From NCBI GenBank assembly GCA_001695595.3, contig MBPM02000025.1, positions 744,001 to 808,000 of the forward strand: a DNA stretch of 64,000 nt. The letters run 5' to 3'. The number at the start of each line of letters is the position of its first letter. The first letter of the stretch is position 1. The notes beneath the pieces are model-generated. The model made no database searches and was not told where the DNA came from. It saw only the letters and a list, made by a program, of their open reading frames with translations. Positions 1 through 10,409 of the stretch are shown here, piece after piece. The translations under genes were made by a program, and so were the position numbers. Source of the stretch: Plasmopara viticola. Taxonomy: Eukaryota; Oomycota; Peronosporomycetes; Peronosporales; Peronosporaceae.

Positions 1-2659
1 GCATTGACTTTATTTTTCTAAGAAACACCCGAAGGAGCTTTTTGCGCTTCCACTCCCTTCATTGTTTTTCGTGCCGAGTCGCCTTTAGCATCTCATCCGT
101 GCGCATTCCTCCTTGCAATTTAGTGGGAGAGACCACGCTTTTCTGTTAAACTATTGCGGGTCTATTTTTACTCAATCAATGTGACGAGTACAGGTGAGGT
201 CTATAAGAACAGTTTATGAAATTTCGGTGAGCCTATGTTGCGTATTGCTTTATATCTCGAAGACTTGAGCACTATGAGCTTTTTTAATGAGCCCGGCTTA
301 TCGACTGAAACGAATTTTGATAGTTTGCAACGACACGATCTTTGTTTACACCTGACTTAAGGCATATATTTTGCGAGTGCGCGATTAGCTTTTTATGCGG
401 CTTTTCTGGTACAAAAGCGTATGAGCGCATCGCGCACCTTCATCCCTGACCGAAGCCGCCTTCTTACCTTCTTTGTTGATATGGGAAATTTATATGAAGA
501 ATCCTTTCAAGAATGGAGATCTGCTTTAGCTTTATCGGCTTTGACCCCAAAATATGTTGCGAAGTGCGCACAGAGCACACCTTCTCGTACCAGTATGCAC
601 AGCGCTCGAAATGTATATTGCTGTCGTTGCTCATCTTGTCTTCTCTTATCTCTCGAAGGTTCATGAGGCGTGATTTCGAGCGGTTTGGCTCGCAATACCG
701 ACTGGGGTTTTAAGATTTTGAGTTACCAGACGAGTACGGTAGAACAAAAAGTCCTGCAGAATCCACATTTAGCTTTTTAGAGCTGATCTCAGGCTTCGTC
801 GCAAGGAACACTCATCGTCTTCACCTTCAAATGGCAAGCGCATTGCTTGTTTTTTTCTACTATATAGTCATCCATCGGCGGACCATACTTCATCCGGGTT
901 GCCGTTCGAACTTTAAACAAAGTGAGCTACGTTCGTGTGTTGAGAATTTTGTTATTTTTAGATCCTGTCGATGCACTAGGTGTGGACCTAGGGTCTGCGT
1001 CTTGTAATAAGATTTAAGACTCATTCACTTTGTTGAAAGGGCTTAAAAAAAGCAATACAAGTCACAAAGGATGCACTGCGCTTCCAAATTTGATTTGTAT
1101 GGTCTCAAGGAGACTCAAATCTTGGTAAGAAGAGTGTAACAAAACCTCGCAACCCCAGTGCGTGCCATACTAACTAAAGGGATTAGCATTTTGTGTGGCA
1201 TACGTCACTCGATGTTTTGAATTTCTGTACTTGGCACTTGAGATTTAACAGAAATCTCACTACGCTCTCTTACTATATCAGTGTGCTTGATCATAATAGT
1301 GCTTAATGCACACTAAAAGAAATTACTATAAAATGGAGTAATCTTGGGATACTTATCCTACAAGGAATCTATTAATAAGGCTAAACGATTAAGCTACTTG
1401 TAACGGAATATTATTTAGTCTTGGTATAAAATTAGCACTTGGAGCTAGCAGATACGTGGATTTAGCTAGGGTTTCAGGTTAGAGACCTGATCTCACGTCA
1501 AATTGCTTCGAAACTTTACTGATTTCAGCCGATATTTATTAATACTAAGTGATTGACGGCTCTAATTACTAAATTATACCTGTTGAATTGAAAAGCCGAA
1601 GTGTAACGTACGCAACACTCTGAATTGTAGGCAGCGGCAATGGAAGAAGCTATTTGAATAGTATTTGAAGAGAAATTAATTGAACAGTAGCCTCGCTCCC
1701 CCGGAATGTCTTAAATGAGTTGATCCTTAAAGAACAGGACCAACAGAGGCAGTCCGATAATTCGGATTCGGTTTCGTGAGATCAAGCATTTTTTTGTAAC
1801 TGCATTGGCTTCTATGGCCACGCCATTTGTGCCTATCTCAAAAGAGGCCGGTAAAAACATCACGGCTCTTGAGGGCCGTAGGCAGAAGCCGCGCCTTTGA
1901 AGAAAGGCGCTCATCTCCTATGGGCATGATGGATCTCGATGGAGAAGCTAGGAGCTTGTCACTGCTGTTTGCACACCTGAGTATACCCCTTTATTAGGAA
2001 CCATATTGAGTCTTGATGGACGCGAGCATGTCAAGATTTCATATGGACCAGCAAACGAATGCGGTCAACCGGAACTGGATGGCTGAATGTCTAAGACAAA
2101 GCATCGGACAACATTCACGTATATCTTTACCTGAAAATGCTGTGGATAGAAAATACCGAGCATGGATTTATTAGTTTGGCAAGACCATAAAGGCCAGCCG
2201 CTCACTTCTGCGCGACAAGATTTGGTACAAATTTGTTATGGGAGGTGTCAAAGGTTCTAGTAATTCTGATTTAGCCCATGATAGAGTCTTCAATATTTTT
2301 GTCAGCAAGTAACTAACCTTTGCTCGAACCACCTGCTTTTACAATCCGCCAGTACCATTGCAAAGTACGACACTAGACCCAGATATCCCGGGTAAAACTG
2401 GAAACTTGACACTGCTGTCACGACTGACAATTAACAAGTCGCTCCCCGTGGCAGCGATGAACGGCGGCACATTTACACTCTAAAACTGATAAGACGTCAG
2501 CGAGCATGTCTGAAACTAGCAAATGTAGCCATTATCGTTCAGAAAATTTGAAATTAAATGGTATTGAAAAATCCGACTGAAGAACAATGATCTGCTATCC
2601 TTGACTCGTAGCCACGGTATTGACAATAAGCTTACCGACTGCTTTAGTCAAGTCGTAGT

Positions 2660-3115
2660 TCACAGATCCTTGGATGACGGAAGATCGACTCGGACAGGCG
2701 GCGCATCTTTGAAAATTGAGAGCTGTTGCCGCGGAGCTGGTATGATATTATCAACAACTTTTGCCAGTTCCATAGTCTCACTTAATTCGGCGATATGACA
2801 AGCATTCTTTGTGCAAAGCGCATGCACTTTGGATCGTGGATCTACCAAGGAATGGAGTAAACAAAGTTGAATAAATTGTAAAAGCGAGATCATGGGAGTA
2901 GCACAGTCGAGCCATCTGTTTAGTAAACCATGTGAGAAAGATTGCGCAACTAAAGTGCCCACGTATCTTCTGAAGCTCTGTGCGCTTGAATCACAAATGA
3001 CTCCGTGCAGCGAGCTGCTGACAATGCGCGCTCCTGCCCTAAATTTAATTACCCCATACTTTGTGAAATCTGATACAATAAAGAATTTTGTAAAGGCCAG
3101 TATTGACGATAAAAG
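2660..3115 (-). other. ATG-less 151-codon open frame downstream of MFS (left arm)
   Basis: This is the mirror image of the frame at 7298-7753, on the minus strand downstream of the left MFS copy. It has the same sequence features and is likewise unrecognised. Confidence 0.35.
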
Positions 3116-3227
3116 TCACTTTGTTCAATTGAAAAACTTATTTCTCTTGTAAATTTTTGCACTGAGTGAATTGTCACTACTGCGCGAACTCGAACGATCC
3201 CGGATGTGTGTACATGAGCTCTGGCAA

Positions 3228-4682
3228 TCACTTATCCGGAAAATCAGCCTTGTCTGAGCCCAGCGGAGATCGAGGGTCATTCGCAGGCGACACGATTCGA
3301 AACGCGCTCTCGATATCGGTGAGCATTTCCATTTTTGTCTTGTATACCAGTCTGCTGTACCACCACAGAAGCCCCATACTACTTGCGCACAGCACGATGT
3401 TAATCCAGAAAACTGGCGTTAACGTAGGGATAGCCGCTGGAAGCAATGGAAGCACGATTCGAGAAATTGAAGCGGCCGAACCGAGGAGTCCCATCAGCGT
3501 ACCCTGAGGTCGTCCACCTAGCAGCTTCGAAAACGCAGCCAACACCACGGCGGTCGTGATCGGGCAGCCCACGCTCCACACCAAAAACTCTGCAATTGCA
3601 AGCTGCACGAAAGAAAGCTGCGACGACGCCACTACCAACAACATGTTACCTGCTAGCAATGTTACAAATCCAAGCTGTACCCAGGTCACGTCCCTGAGAC
3701 TGTGGCGGAAGTACTCAATCGAAAAGTACGATAACAGCCCCAGCAATCCGAGGTAGAATTGGAAGTTGGATGCAGCTACGACGGCGCTCACGCTTTCGGG
3801 GTCGCGGCCAGTCGCTTCAATAAACAGAGGGATATTCACGGTCTCGAACACGGACAGAATGCCTCGTGCATTAAAGTTTAGAAAGATAAATACCGCAGCA
3901 CCAATGTTCACAATTCGTTCAGGCATAGTAGTTGGATCGCTGAGTGTGTTGTTTGTAGCTGCTGTTCGCGGAGACTCGGGTGGACCATCGTGGACTCCCA
4001 CAGACTCATCATACACCGTGAACATGCCGATGAGTGTCAGCACATTGAACACGATCAGGATCATACCAGGTGACGTGAATTTGTTAAAGTGGATACCAAA
4101 CAAATACGAGTCAGTTGTTGCCACCAAACTGCCTAGGCCGGGAGTCAGAGCATAGCCGAGAAATACTACCGTAGCCAGCAGGGTCAAGTACGGCAGTCGC
4201 TGATTGATAGTCGTAATTGATGCCACATCGGCACGACACACACTGCGATTGCCAGCTCCAAAGCCAACAAGGAAACGACTGAAAGCCAGCGCCGTCAAAC
4301 TACCAGTCACATGCTGGTCTGCAATAAGGTAGATAACATTTCCTATCAGGCAAAGGGACGAGGACACAATGTACACGAAACGAAACGAATAGTGGTCACA
4401 CATCCAACCGAAGACCGTGGAGGAGATGAGACGACCTACAGAGAAAAGCGAAGTCAGCATGCCCATGAAGGCCAGATCACCGCCCAGCGACTTGGTGTAG
4501 AGGAAGAGTGTGGCGAGTACAACGCCGCGCGAAGATTCGGCGGCAAACTCGACGAAATTGATCATGAACATGTTTGTGTACCATTGCGACAAGCGGCGGC
4601 GCGGACTCACGTCGAAGCTTTTACCGTTTTGGTGCTCTGCAGTACCATAAGTTGCTCCGACGTTTAGGGACAACGCAGTCAT
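3228..4682 (-). CDS. MFS transporter, MFSD8/CLN7-like (left copy)
   Basis: This intronless 484-codon gene encodes a polytopic membrane protein of the major facilitator superfamily with about 12 hydrophobic segments. The first half has a motif-A-like loop (FGWMCDHYSFR) after the second helix and an RADVASITT segment following helix 4, as in the MFSD8/CLN7 and SPX-MFS branch. The start is the ATG at 4682, because the oomycete core promoter lies just upstream at 4724-4739; the longer frame opening at 4799 extends out of the arm and its first residues are not shared with the other copy. Its protein matches the copy at 5731-7185; one synonymous difference (Asn7, AAC here and AAT there) was seen. 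Substrate unknown; a lysosomal or vacuolar location is only suggested by the family. Confidence 0.9.
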   Translation of the reverse strand: MTALSLNVGATYGTAEHQNGKSFDVSPRRRLSQWYTNMFMINFVEFAAESSRGVVLATLFLYTKSLGGDLAFMGMLTSLFSVGRLISSTVFGWMCDHYSFRFVYIVSSSLCLIGNVIYLIADQHVTGSLTALAFSRFLVGFGAGNRSVCRADVASITTINQRLPYLTLLATVVFLGYALTPGLGSLVATTDSYLFGIHFNKFTSPGMILIVFNVLTLIGMFTVYDESVGVHDGPPESPRTAATNNTLSDPTTMPERIVNIGAAVFIFLNFNARGILSVFETVNIPLFIEATGRDPESVSAVVAASNFQFYLGLLGLLSYFSIEYFRHSLRDVTWVQLGFVTLLAGNMLLVVASSQLSFVQLAIAEFLVWSVGCPITTAVVLAAFSKLLGGRPQGTLMGLLGSAASISRIVLPLLPAAIPTLTPVFWINIVLCASSMGLLWWYSRLVYKTKMEMLTDIESAFRIVSPANDPRSPLGSDKADFPDK

Positions 4683-4723
4683 CGTTGAAGGACGAAAGCA
4701 CAATGACTCGGGCTTGGGTCGGA

Positions 4724-4739
4724 GAAATGCGGAATGAGT
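4724..4739 (-). promoter_or_regulatory. Oomycete Inr+FPR core promoter of left MFS copy
   Basis: Read on the minus strand this is ACTCATTCCGCATTTC, which fits the oomycete core promoter consensus GCTCATTYYNCAWTTT except at its first and last base. It lies about 42-57 bp upstream of the proposed ATG at 4682, a normal short oomycete 5' leader, and supports that internal ATG over the longer frame opening at 4799. Confidence 0.8.
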
Positions 4740-4776
4740 GATGAAAGGGAGATTGACCACGGCGAGGCGACAGGTT

Positions 4777-5636
4777 GACTGGGGGATCAAGATTCGCACA
4801 AAAAGGACACGTATTGAGTTCTACTGAGACTAAAAAAAAATACCAGTTGTATACTGCATCCTATGTCGATTCTAACACTGCTGTATATCGTGGTATAGTG
4901 ATACAAATACTTATTAATTGTCTAGAGATACTGCCATATATTTCGGTGGCGTGGGTAAGTGGACAACGCTTCTGTCCATACAGCGTGGACTGCGGGATCG
5001 ATTTCCTCCGGACAAATCTCATGATCGACCAGATTTGAGGTGTGCGCGAAATATCACCGACCACCAAAGTAAAAACAGACAGTAAGAAGAGGAGATGGAA
5101 TTTTTACTAGAATGTTATGTAAAATATCAAAGCCAAGTTGAGAGGGTGTAGGTTGTGTTTAGATTGAATACGTGACAATCAAAAACTAAAAAAGCAAGGG
5201 CCTTTTTCTTTTTGGAATGACTGTTTCAGCCTCGACGGGGTGCATTGAACAGAGCATAAATTGACCGCCGCGTTGGCCTCAATGCTGCAGCACAGCGTAC
5301 GCGTTCGTTGTCAGCTATAAGGACGTAGGAAGGCATGATCGCACGCAAAACCTTGAGCAAGAACATACGGTATGTTTTTTGATCCAAATGTTAAAGGCTT
5401 CTCCCATCTTGGCCACCCTCCATCATTCTACAAAACACGAGATAAAGTTGGAAAAGCAGACGGGATTGTTTTTCTTTGCCGATCTCATTCGAGTGAAGAG
5501 ATTCATTCCCAACAAATAGATTCTGCTATACCGCAATATACGGCGATATCTAAATTAATGTATAACTTGTATATTTTCAACACAGCAGAACTTAATACAT
5601 TTCCTGTCTGTGCGGATCTTGGTCGTCACAGTCAAA
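4777..5636. other. 860-bp loop between the palindrome arms
   Basis: This unique spacer separates the two arms and forms the shared upstream region of the two divergent MFS copies. Similarity stops at 4776/5637, only about 37 bp outside each core promoter, so distal regulatory sequence differs between the copies. I found no convincing gene in it: the open frames at 4775-5038 and 5372-5734 match nothing I recognise and have no clear start context. Confidence 0.85.
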
Positions 5637-5673
5637 AACCTGTCGCCTCGCCGTGGTCAATCTCCCTTTCATC

Positions 5674-5689
5674 ACTCATTCCGCATTTC
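5674..5689 (+). promoter_or_regulatory. Oomycete Inr+FPR core promoter of right MFS copy
   Basis: The sequence ACTCATTCCGCATTTC is identical to that of the left copy and matches the oomycete consensus GCTCATTYYNCAWTTT at 14 of 16 positions. The likely transcription start is the A of TCATT, near 5678, giving a leader of about 53 nt before the ATG at 5731. Confidence 0.82.
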
Positions 5690-5730
5690 TCCGACCCAAG
5701 CCCGAGTCATTGTGCTTTCGTCCTTCAACG

Positions 5731-7185
5731 ATGACTGCGTTGTCCCTAAATGTCGGAGCAACTTATGGTACTGCAGAGCACCAAAACGGTAAAAGCTTCG
5801 ACGTGAGTCCGCGCCGCCGCTTGTCGCAATGGTACACAAACATGTTCATGATCAATTTCGTCGAGTTTGCCGCCGAATCTTCGCGCGGCGTTGTACTCGC
5901 CACACTCTTCCTCTACACCAAGTCGCTGGGCGGTGATCTGGCCTTCATGGGCATGCTGACTTCGCTTTTCTCTGTAGGTCGTCTCATCTCCTCCACGGTC
6001 TTCGGTTGGATGTGTGACCACTATTCGTTTCGTTTCGTGTACATTGTGTCCTCGTCCCTTTGCCTGATAGGAAATGTTATCTACCTTATTGCAGACCAGC
6101 ATGTGACTGGTAGTTTGACGGCGCTGGCTTTCAGTCGTTTCCTTGTTGGCTTTGGAGCTGGCAATCGCAGTGTGTGTCGTGCCGATGTGGCATCAATTAC
6201 GACTATCAATCAGCGACTGCCGTACTTGACCCTGCTGGCTACGGTAGTATTTCTCGGCTATGCTCTGACTCCCGGCCTAGGCAGTTTGGTGGCAACAACT
6301 GACTCGTATTTGTTTGGTATCCACTTTAACAAATTCACGTCACCTGGTATGATCCTGATCGTGTTCAATGTGCTGACACTCATCGGCATGTTCACGGTGT
6401 ATGATGAGTCTGTGGGAGTCCACGATGGTCCACCCGAGTCTCCGCGAACAGCAGCTACAAACAACACACTCAGCGATCCAACTACTATGCCTGAACGAAT
6501 TGTGAACATTGGTGCTGCGGTATTTATCTTTCTAAACTTTAATGCACGAGGCATTCTGTCCGTGTTCGAGACCGTGAATATCCCTCTGTTTATTGAAGCG
6601 ACTGGCCGCGACCCCGAAAGCGTGAGCGCCGTCGTAGCTGCATCCAACTTCCAATTCTACCTCGGATTGCTGGGGCTGTTATCGTACTTTTCGATTGAGT
6701 ACTTCCGCCACAGTCTCAGGGACGTGACCTGGGTACAGCTTGGATTTGTAACATTGCTAGCAGGTAACATGTTGTTGGTAGTGGCGTCGTCGCAGCTTTC
6801 TTTCGTGCAGCTTGCAATTGCAGAGTTTTTGGTGTGGAGCGTGGGCTGCCCGATCACGACCGCCGTGGTGTTGGCTGCGTTTTCGAAGCTGCTAGGTGGA
6901 CGACCTCAGGGTACGCTGATGGGACTCCTCGGTTCGGCCGCTTCAATTTCTCGAATCGTGCTTCCATTGCTTCCAGCGGCTATCCCTACGTTAACGCCAG
7001 TTTTCTGGATTAACATCGTGCTGTGCGCAAGTAGTATGGGGCTTCTGTGGTGGTACAGCAGACTGGTATACAAGACAAAAATGGAAATGCTCACCGATAT
7101 CGAGAGCGCGTTTCGAATCGTGTCGCCTGCGAATGACCCTCGATCTCCGCTGGGCTCAGACAAGGCTGATTTTCCGGATAAGTGA
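5731..7185 (+). CDS. MFS transporter, MFSD8/CLN7-like (right copy)
   Basis: This is the mirror copy of 3228-4682: 484 codons, no introns and the same protein. The ATG at 5731 begins MTALSLN, after a short hydrophilic N-terminus the first helix starts near residue 30, and a central hydrophilic loop near residues 225-255 divides the two six-helix halves, as is usual for MFS proteins. The C-terminal tail is short and charged. The two copies are transcribed away from each other across an approximately 1-kb region. Transport substrate cannot be read from the sequence. A twin pair this similar means either a recent duplication with gene conversion or a fold-back assembly error; the base differences between the arms argue for a real second copy. 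Confidence 0.9.
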   Translation: MTALSLNVGATYGTAEHQNGKSFDVSPRRRLSQWYTNMFMINFVEFAAESSRGVVLATLFLYTKSLGGDLAFMGMLTSLFSVGRLISSTVFGWMCDHYSFRFVYIVSSSLCLIGNVIYLIADQHVTGSLTALAFSRFLVGFGAGNRSVCRADVASITTINQRLPYLTLLATVVFLGYALTPGLGSLVATTDSYLFGIHFNKFTSPGMILIVFNVLTLIGMFTVYDESVGVHDGPPESPRTAATNNTLSDPTTMPERIVNIGAAVFIFLNFNARGILSVFETVNIPLFIEATGRDPESVSAVVAASNFQFYLGLLGLLSYFSIEYFRHSLRDVTWVQLGFVTLLAGNMLLVVASSQLSFVQLAIAEFLVWSVGCPITTAVVLAAFSKLLGGRPQGTLMGLLGSAASISRIVLPLLPAAIPTLTPVFWINIVLCASSMGLLWWYSRLVYKTKMEMLTDIESAFRIVSPANDPRSPLGSDKADFPDK

Positions 7186-7297
7186 TTGCCAGAGCTCATG
7201 TACACACATCCGGGATCGTTCGAGTTCGCGCAGTAGTGACAATTCACTCAGTGCAAAAATTTACAAGAGAAATAAGTTTTTCAATTGAACAAAGTGA

Positions 7298-7753
7298 CTT
7301 TTATCGTCAATACTGGCCTTTACAAAATTCTTTATTGTATCAGATTTCACAAAGTATGGGGTAATTAAATTTAGGGCAGGAGCGCGCATTGTCAGCAGCT
7401 CGCTGCACGGAGTCATTTGTGATTCAAGCGCACAGAGCTTCAGAAGATACGTGGGCACTTTAGTTGCGCAATCTTTCTCACATGGTTTACTAAACAGATG
7501 GCTCGACTGTGCTACTCCCATGATCTCGCTTTTACAATTTATTCAACTTTGTTTACTCCATTCCTTGGTAGATCCACGATCCAAAGTGCATGCGCTTTGC
7601 ACAAAGAATGCTTGTCATATCGCCGAATTAAGTGAGACTATGGAACTGGCAAAAGTTGTTGATAATATCATACCAGCTCCGCGGCAACAGCTCTCAATTT
7701 TCAAAGATGCGCCGCCTGTCCGAGTCGATCTTCCGTCATCCAAGGATCTGTGA
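7298..7753 (+). other. ATG-less 151-codon open frame downstream of MFS (right arm)
   Basis: A frame of 151 codons opens after a stop at 7295-7297 and closes at 7753. It has no ATG near its beginning, so it would have to be an internal or terminal exon, a degraded gene, or chance. The composition looks protein-like and ends with a charged stretch (DLPSSKDL). I do not recognise a family. The same frame is preserved without disruption in the left arm (2660-3115), but the arms are so similar that this says little about selection. Confidence 0.35.
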
Positions 7754-10409
7754 ACTACGACTTGACTAAAGCAGTCGGTAAGCTTATTGTCAATACCGTG
7801 GCTACGAGTCAAGGATAGCAGATCATTGTTCTTCAGTCGGATTTTTCAATACCATTTAATTTCAAATTTTCTGAACGATAATGGCTACATTTGCTAGTTT
7901 CAGACATGCTCGCTGACGTCTTATCAGTTTTAGAGTGTAAATGTGCCGCCGTTCATCGCTGCCACGGGGAGCGACTTGTTAATTGTCAGTCGTGACAGCA
8001 GTGTCAAGTTTCCAGTTTTACCCGGGTTATCTGGGTCTAGTGTCGTACTTTGCAATGGTACTGGCGGATTGTAAAAGCAGGTGGTTCGAGCAAAGGTTAG
8101 TTACTTGCTGACAAAAATATTGAAGACTCTATCATGGGCTAAATCAGAATTACTAGAACCTTTGACACCTCCCATAACAAATTTGTACCAAATCTTGTCG
8201 CGCAGAAGTGAGCGGCTGGCCTTTATGGTCTTGCCAAACTAATAAATCCATGCTCGGTATTTTCTATCCACAGCATTTTCAGGTAAAGATATACGTGATG
8301 TTGTCCGATGCTTTGACTTAGACATTCAGCCATCCAGTTCCGGTTGACCGCATTCGTTTGCTGGTCCATATGAAATCTTGACATGCTCGCGTCCATCAAG
8401 ACTCAATATGGTTCCTAATAAAGGGGTATACTCAGGTGTGCAAACAGCAGTGACAAGCTCCTAGCTTCTCCATCGAGATCCATCATGCCCATAGGAGATG
8501 AGCGCCTTTCTTCAAAGGCGCGGCTTCTGCCTACGGCCCTCAAGAGCCGTGATGTTTTTACCGGCCTCTTTTGAGATAGGCACAAATGGCGTGGCCATAG
8601 AAGCCAATGCAGTTACAAAAAAATGCTTGATCTCACGAAACCGAATCCGAATTATCGGACTGCCTCTGTTGGTCCTGTTCTTTAAGGATCAACTCATTTA
8701 AGACATTCCGGGGGAGCGAGGCTACTGTTCAATTAATTTCTCTTCAAATACTATTCAAATAGCTTCTTCCATTGCCGCTGCCTACAATTCAGAGTGTTGC
8801 GTACGTTACACTTCGGCTTTTCAATTCAACAGGTATAATTTAGTAATTAGAGCCGTCAATCACTTAGTATTAATAAATATCGGCTGAAATCAGTAAAGTT
8901 CGAAGCAATTTGACGTGAGATCAGGTCTCTAACCTGAAACCCTAGCTAAATCCACGTATCTGCTAGCTCCAAGTGCTAATTTTATACCAAGACTAAATAA
9001 TATTCCGTTACAAGTAGCTTAATCGTTTAGCTTATTAATAGATTCCTTGTAGGATAAGTATCCCAAGATTACTCCATTTTATAGTAATTTCTTTTAGTGT
9101 GCATTAAGCACTATTATGATCAAGCACACTGATATAGTAAGAGAGCGTAGTGAGATTTCTGTTAAATCTCAAGTGCCAAGTACAGAAATTCAAAACATCG
9201 AGTGACGTATGCCACACAAAATGCTAATCCCTTTAGTTAGTATGGCACGCACTGGGGTTGCGAGGTTTTGTTACACTCTTCTTACCAAGATTTGAGTCTC
9301 CTTGAGACCATACAAATCAAATTTGGAAGCGCAGTGCATCCTTTGTGACTTGTATTGCTTTTTTTAAGCCCTTTCAACAAAGTGAATGAGTCTTAAATCT
9401 TATTACAAGACGCAGACCCTAGGTCCACACCTAGTGCATCGACAGGATCTAAAAATAACAAAATTCTCAACACACGAACGTAGCTCACTTTGTTTAAAGT
9501 TCGAACGGCAACCCGGATGAAGTATGGTCCGCCGATGGATGACTATATAGTAGAAAAAAACAAGCAATGCGCTTGCCATTTGAAGGTGAAGACGATGAGT
9601 GTTCCTTGCGACGAAGCCTGAGATCAGCTCTAAAAAGCTAAATGTGGATTCTGCAGGACTTTTTGTTCTACCGTACTCGTCTGGTAACTCAAAATCTTAA
9701 AACCCCAGTCGGTATTGCGAGCCAAACCGCTCGAAATCACGCCTCATGAACCTTCGAGAGATAAGAGAAGACAAGATGAGCAACGACAGCAATATACATT
9801 TCGAGCGCTGTGCATACTGGTACGAGAAGGTGTGCTCTGTGCGCACTTCGCAACATATTTTGGGGTCAAAGCCGATAAAGCAAAAGCAGATCTCCATTCT
9901 TGAAAGGATTCTTCATATAAATTTCCCATATCAACAAAGAAGGTAAGAAGGCGGCTTCGGTCAGGGATGAAGGTGCGCGATGCGCTCATACGCTTTTGTA
10001 CCAGAAAAGCCGCATAAAAAGCTAATCGCGTACTCGCAAAATATATGCCTTAAGTCAGGTGTAAACAAAGATCGTATCGTTGCAAACTATCAAAATTCGT
10101 TTCAGTCGATAGGCCGGGCTCATTAAAAAAGCTCATAGTGCTCAAGTCTTCGAGATATAAAGCAATACGCAACATAGGCTCACCGAAATTTCATAAACTG
10201 TTCTTATAGACCTCACCTGTACTCGTCACATTGATTGAGTAAAAATAGACCCGCAATAGTTTAACAGAAAAGCGTGGTCTCTCCCACTAAATTGCAAGGA
10301 GGAATGCGCACGGATGAGATGCTAAAGGCGACTCGGCACGAAAAACAATGAAGGGAGTGGAAGCGCAAAAAGCTCCTTCGGGTGTTTCTTAGAAAAATAA
10401 AGTCAATGC

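Larger units (their letters stand above)
1..4776. repeat. Left arm of giant inverted repeat
   Basis: This arm is the reverse complement of 5637-10409. Base 1 pairs with 10409 and base 4776 with 5637; the pairing sum moves from 10410 at the outer end to 10413 at the inner end, so the arms differ by about 3 bp of indels. I see scattered single-base differences, for example near 302, 337, 383, 529, 2098 and 2390, mostly in the outer half. The arm starts at the first base of the window, so its true outer end may lie beyond it. It holds one MFS gene (3228-4682, minus); the outer 2.6 kb has only short unrecognised reading frames. Confidence 0.97.
5637..10409. repeat. Right arm of giant inverted repeat
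   Basis: This arm is the reverse complement of 1-4776 and carries the second MFS gene (5731-7185, plus). It ends exactly where pairing with base 1 ends, after which unique sequence begins at 10410. The part beyond the MFS gene (7186-10409) has one notable ATG-less open frame (7298-7753) and otherwise short unrecognised frames. Small indels relative to the left arm lie near 1378, 1511 and 2108 of that arm. Confidence 0.97.

Noticed and set aside
3166..4667. Open frames antisense to the MFS genes (113, 129, 118 codons), repeated in the right arm
   Set aside because: They are shadows of the MFS coding sequence on the other strand; duplication in both arms follows from the palindrome.
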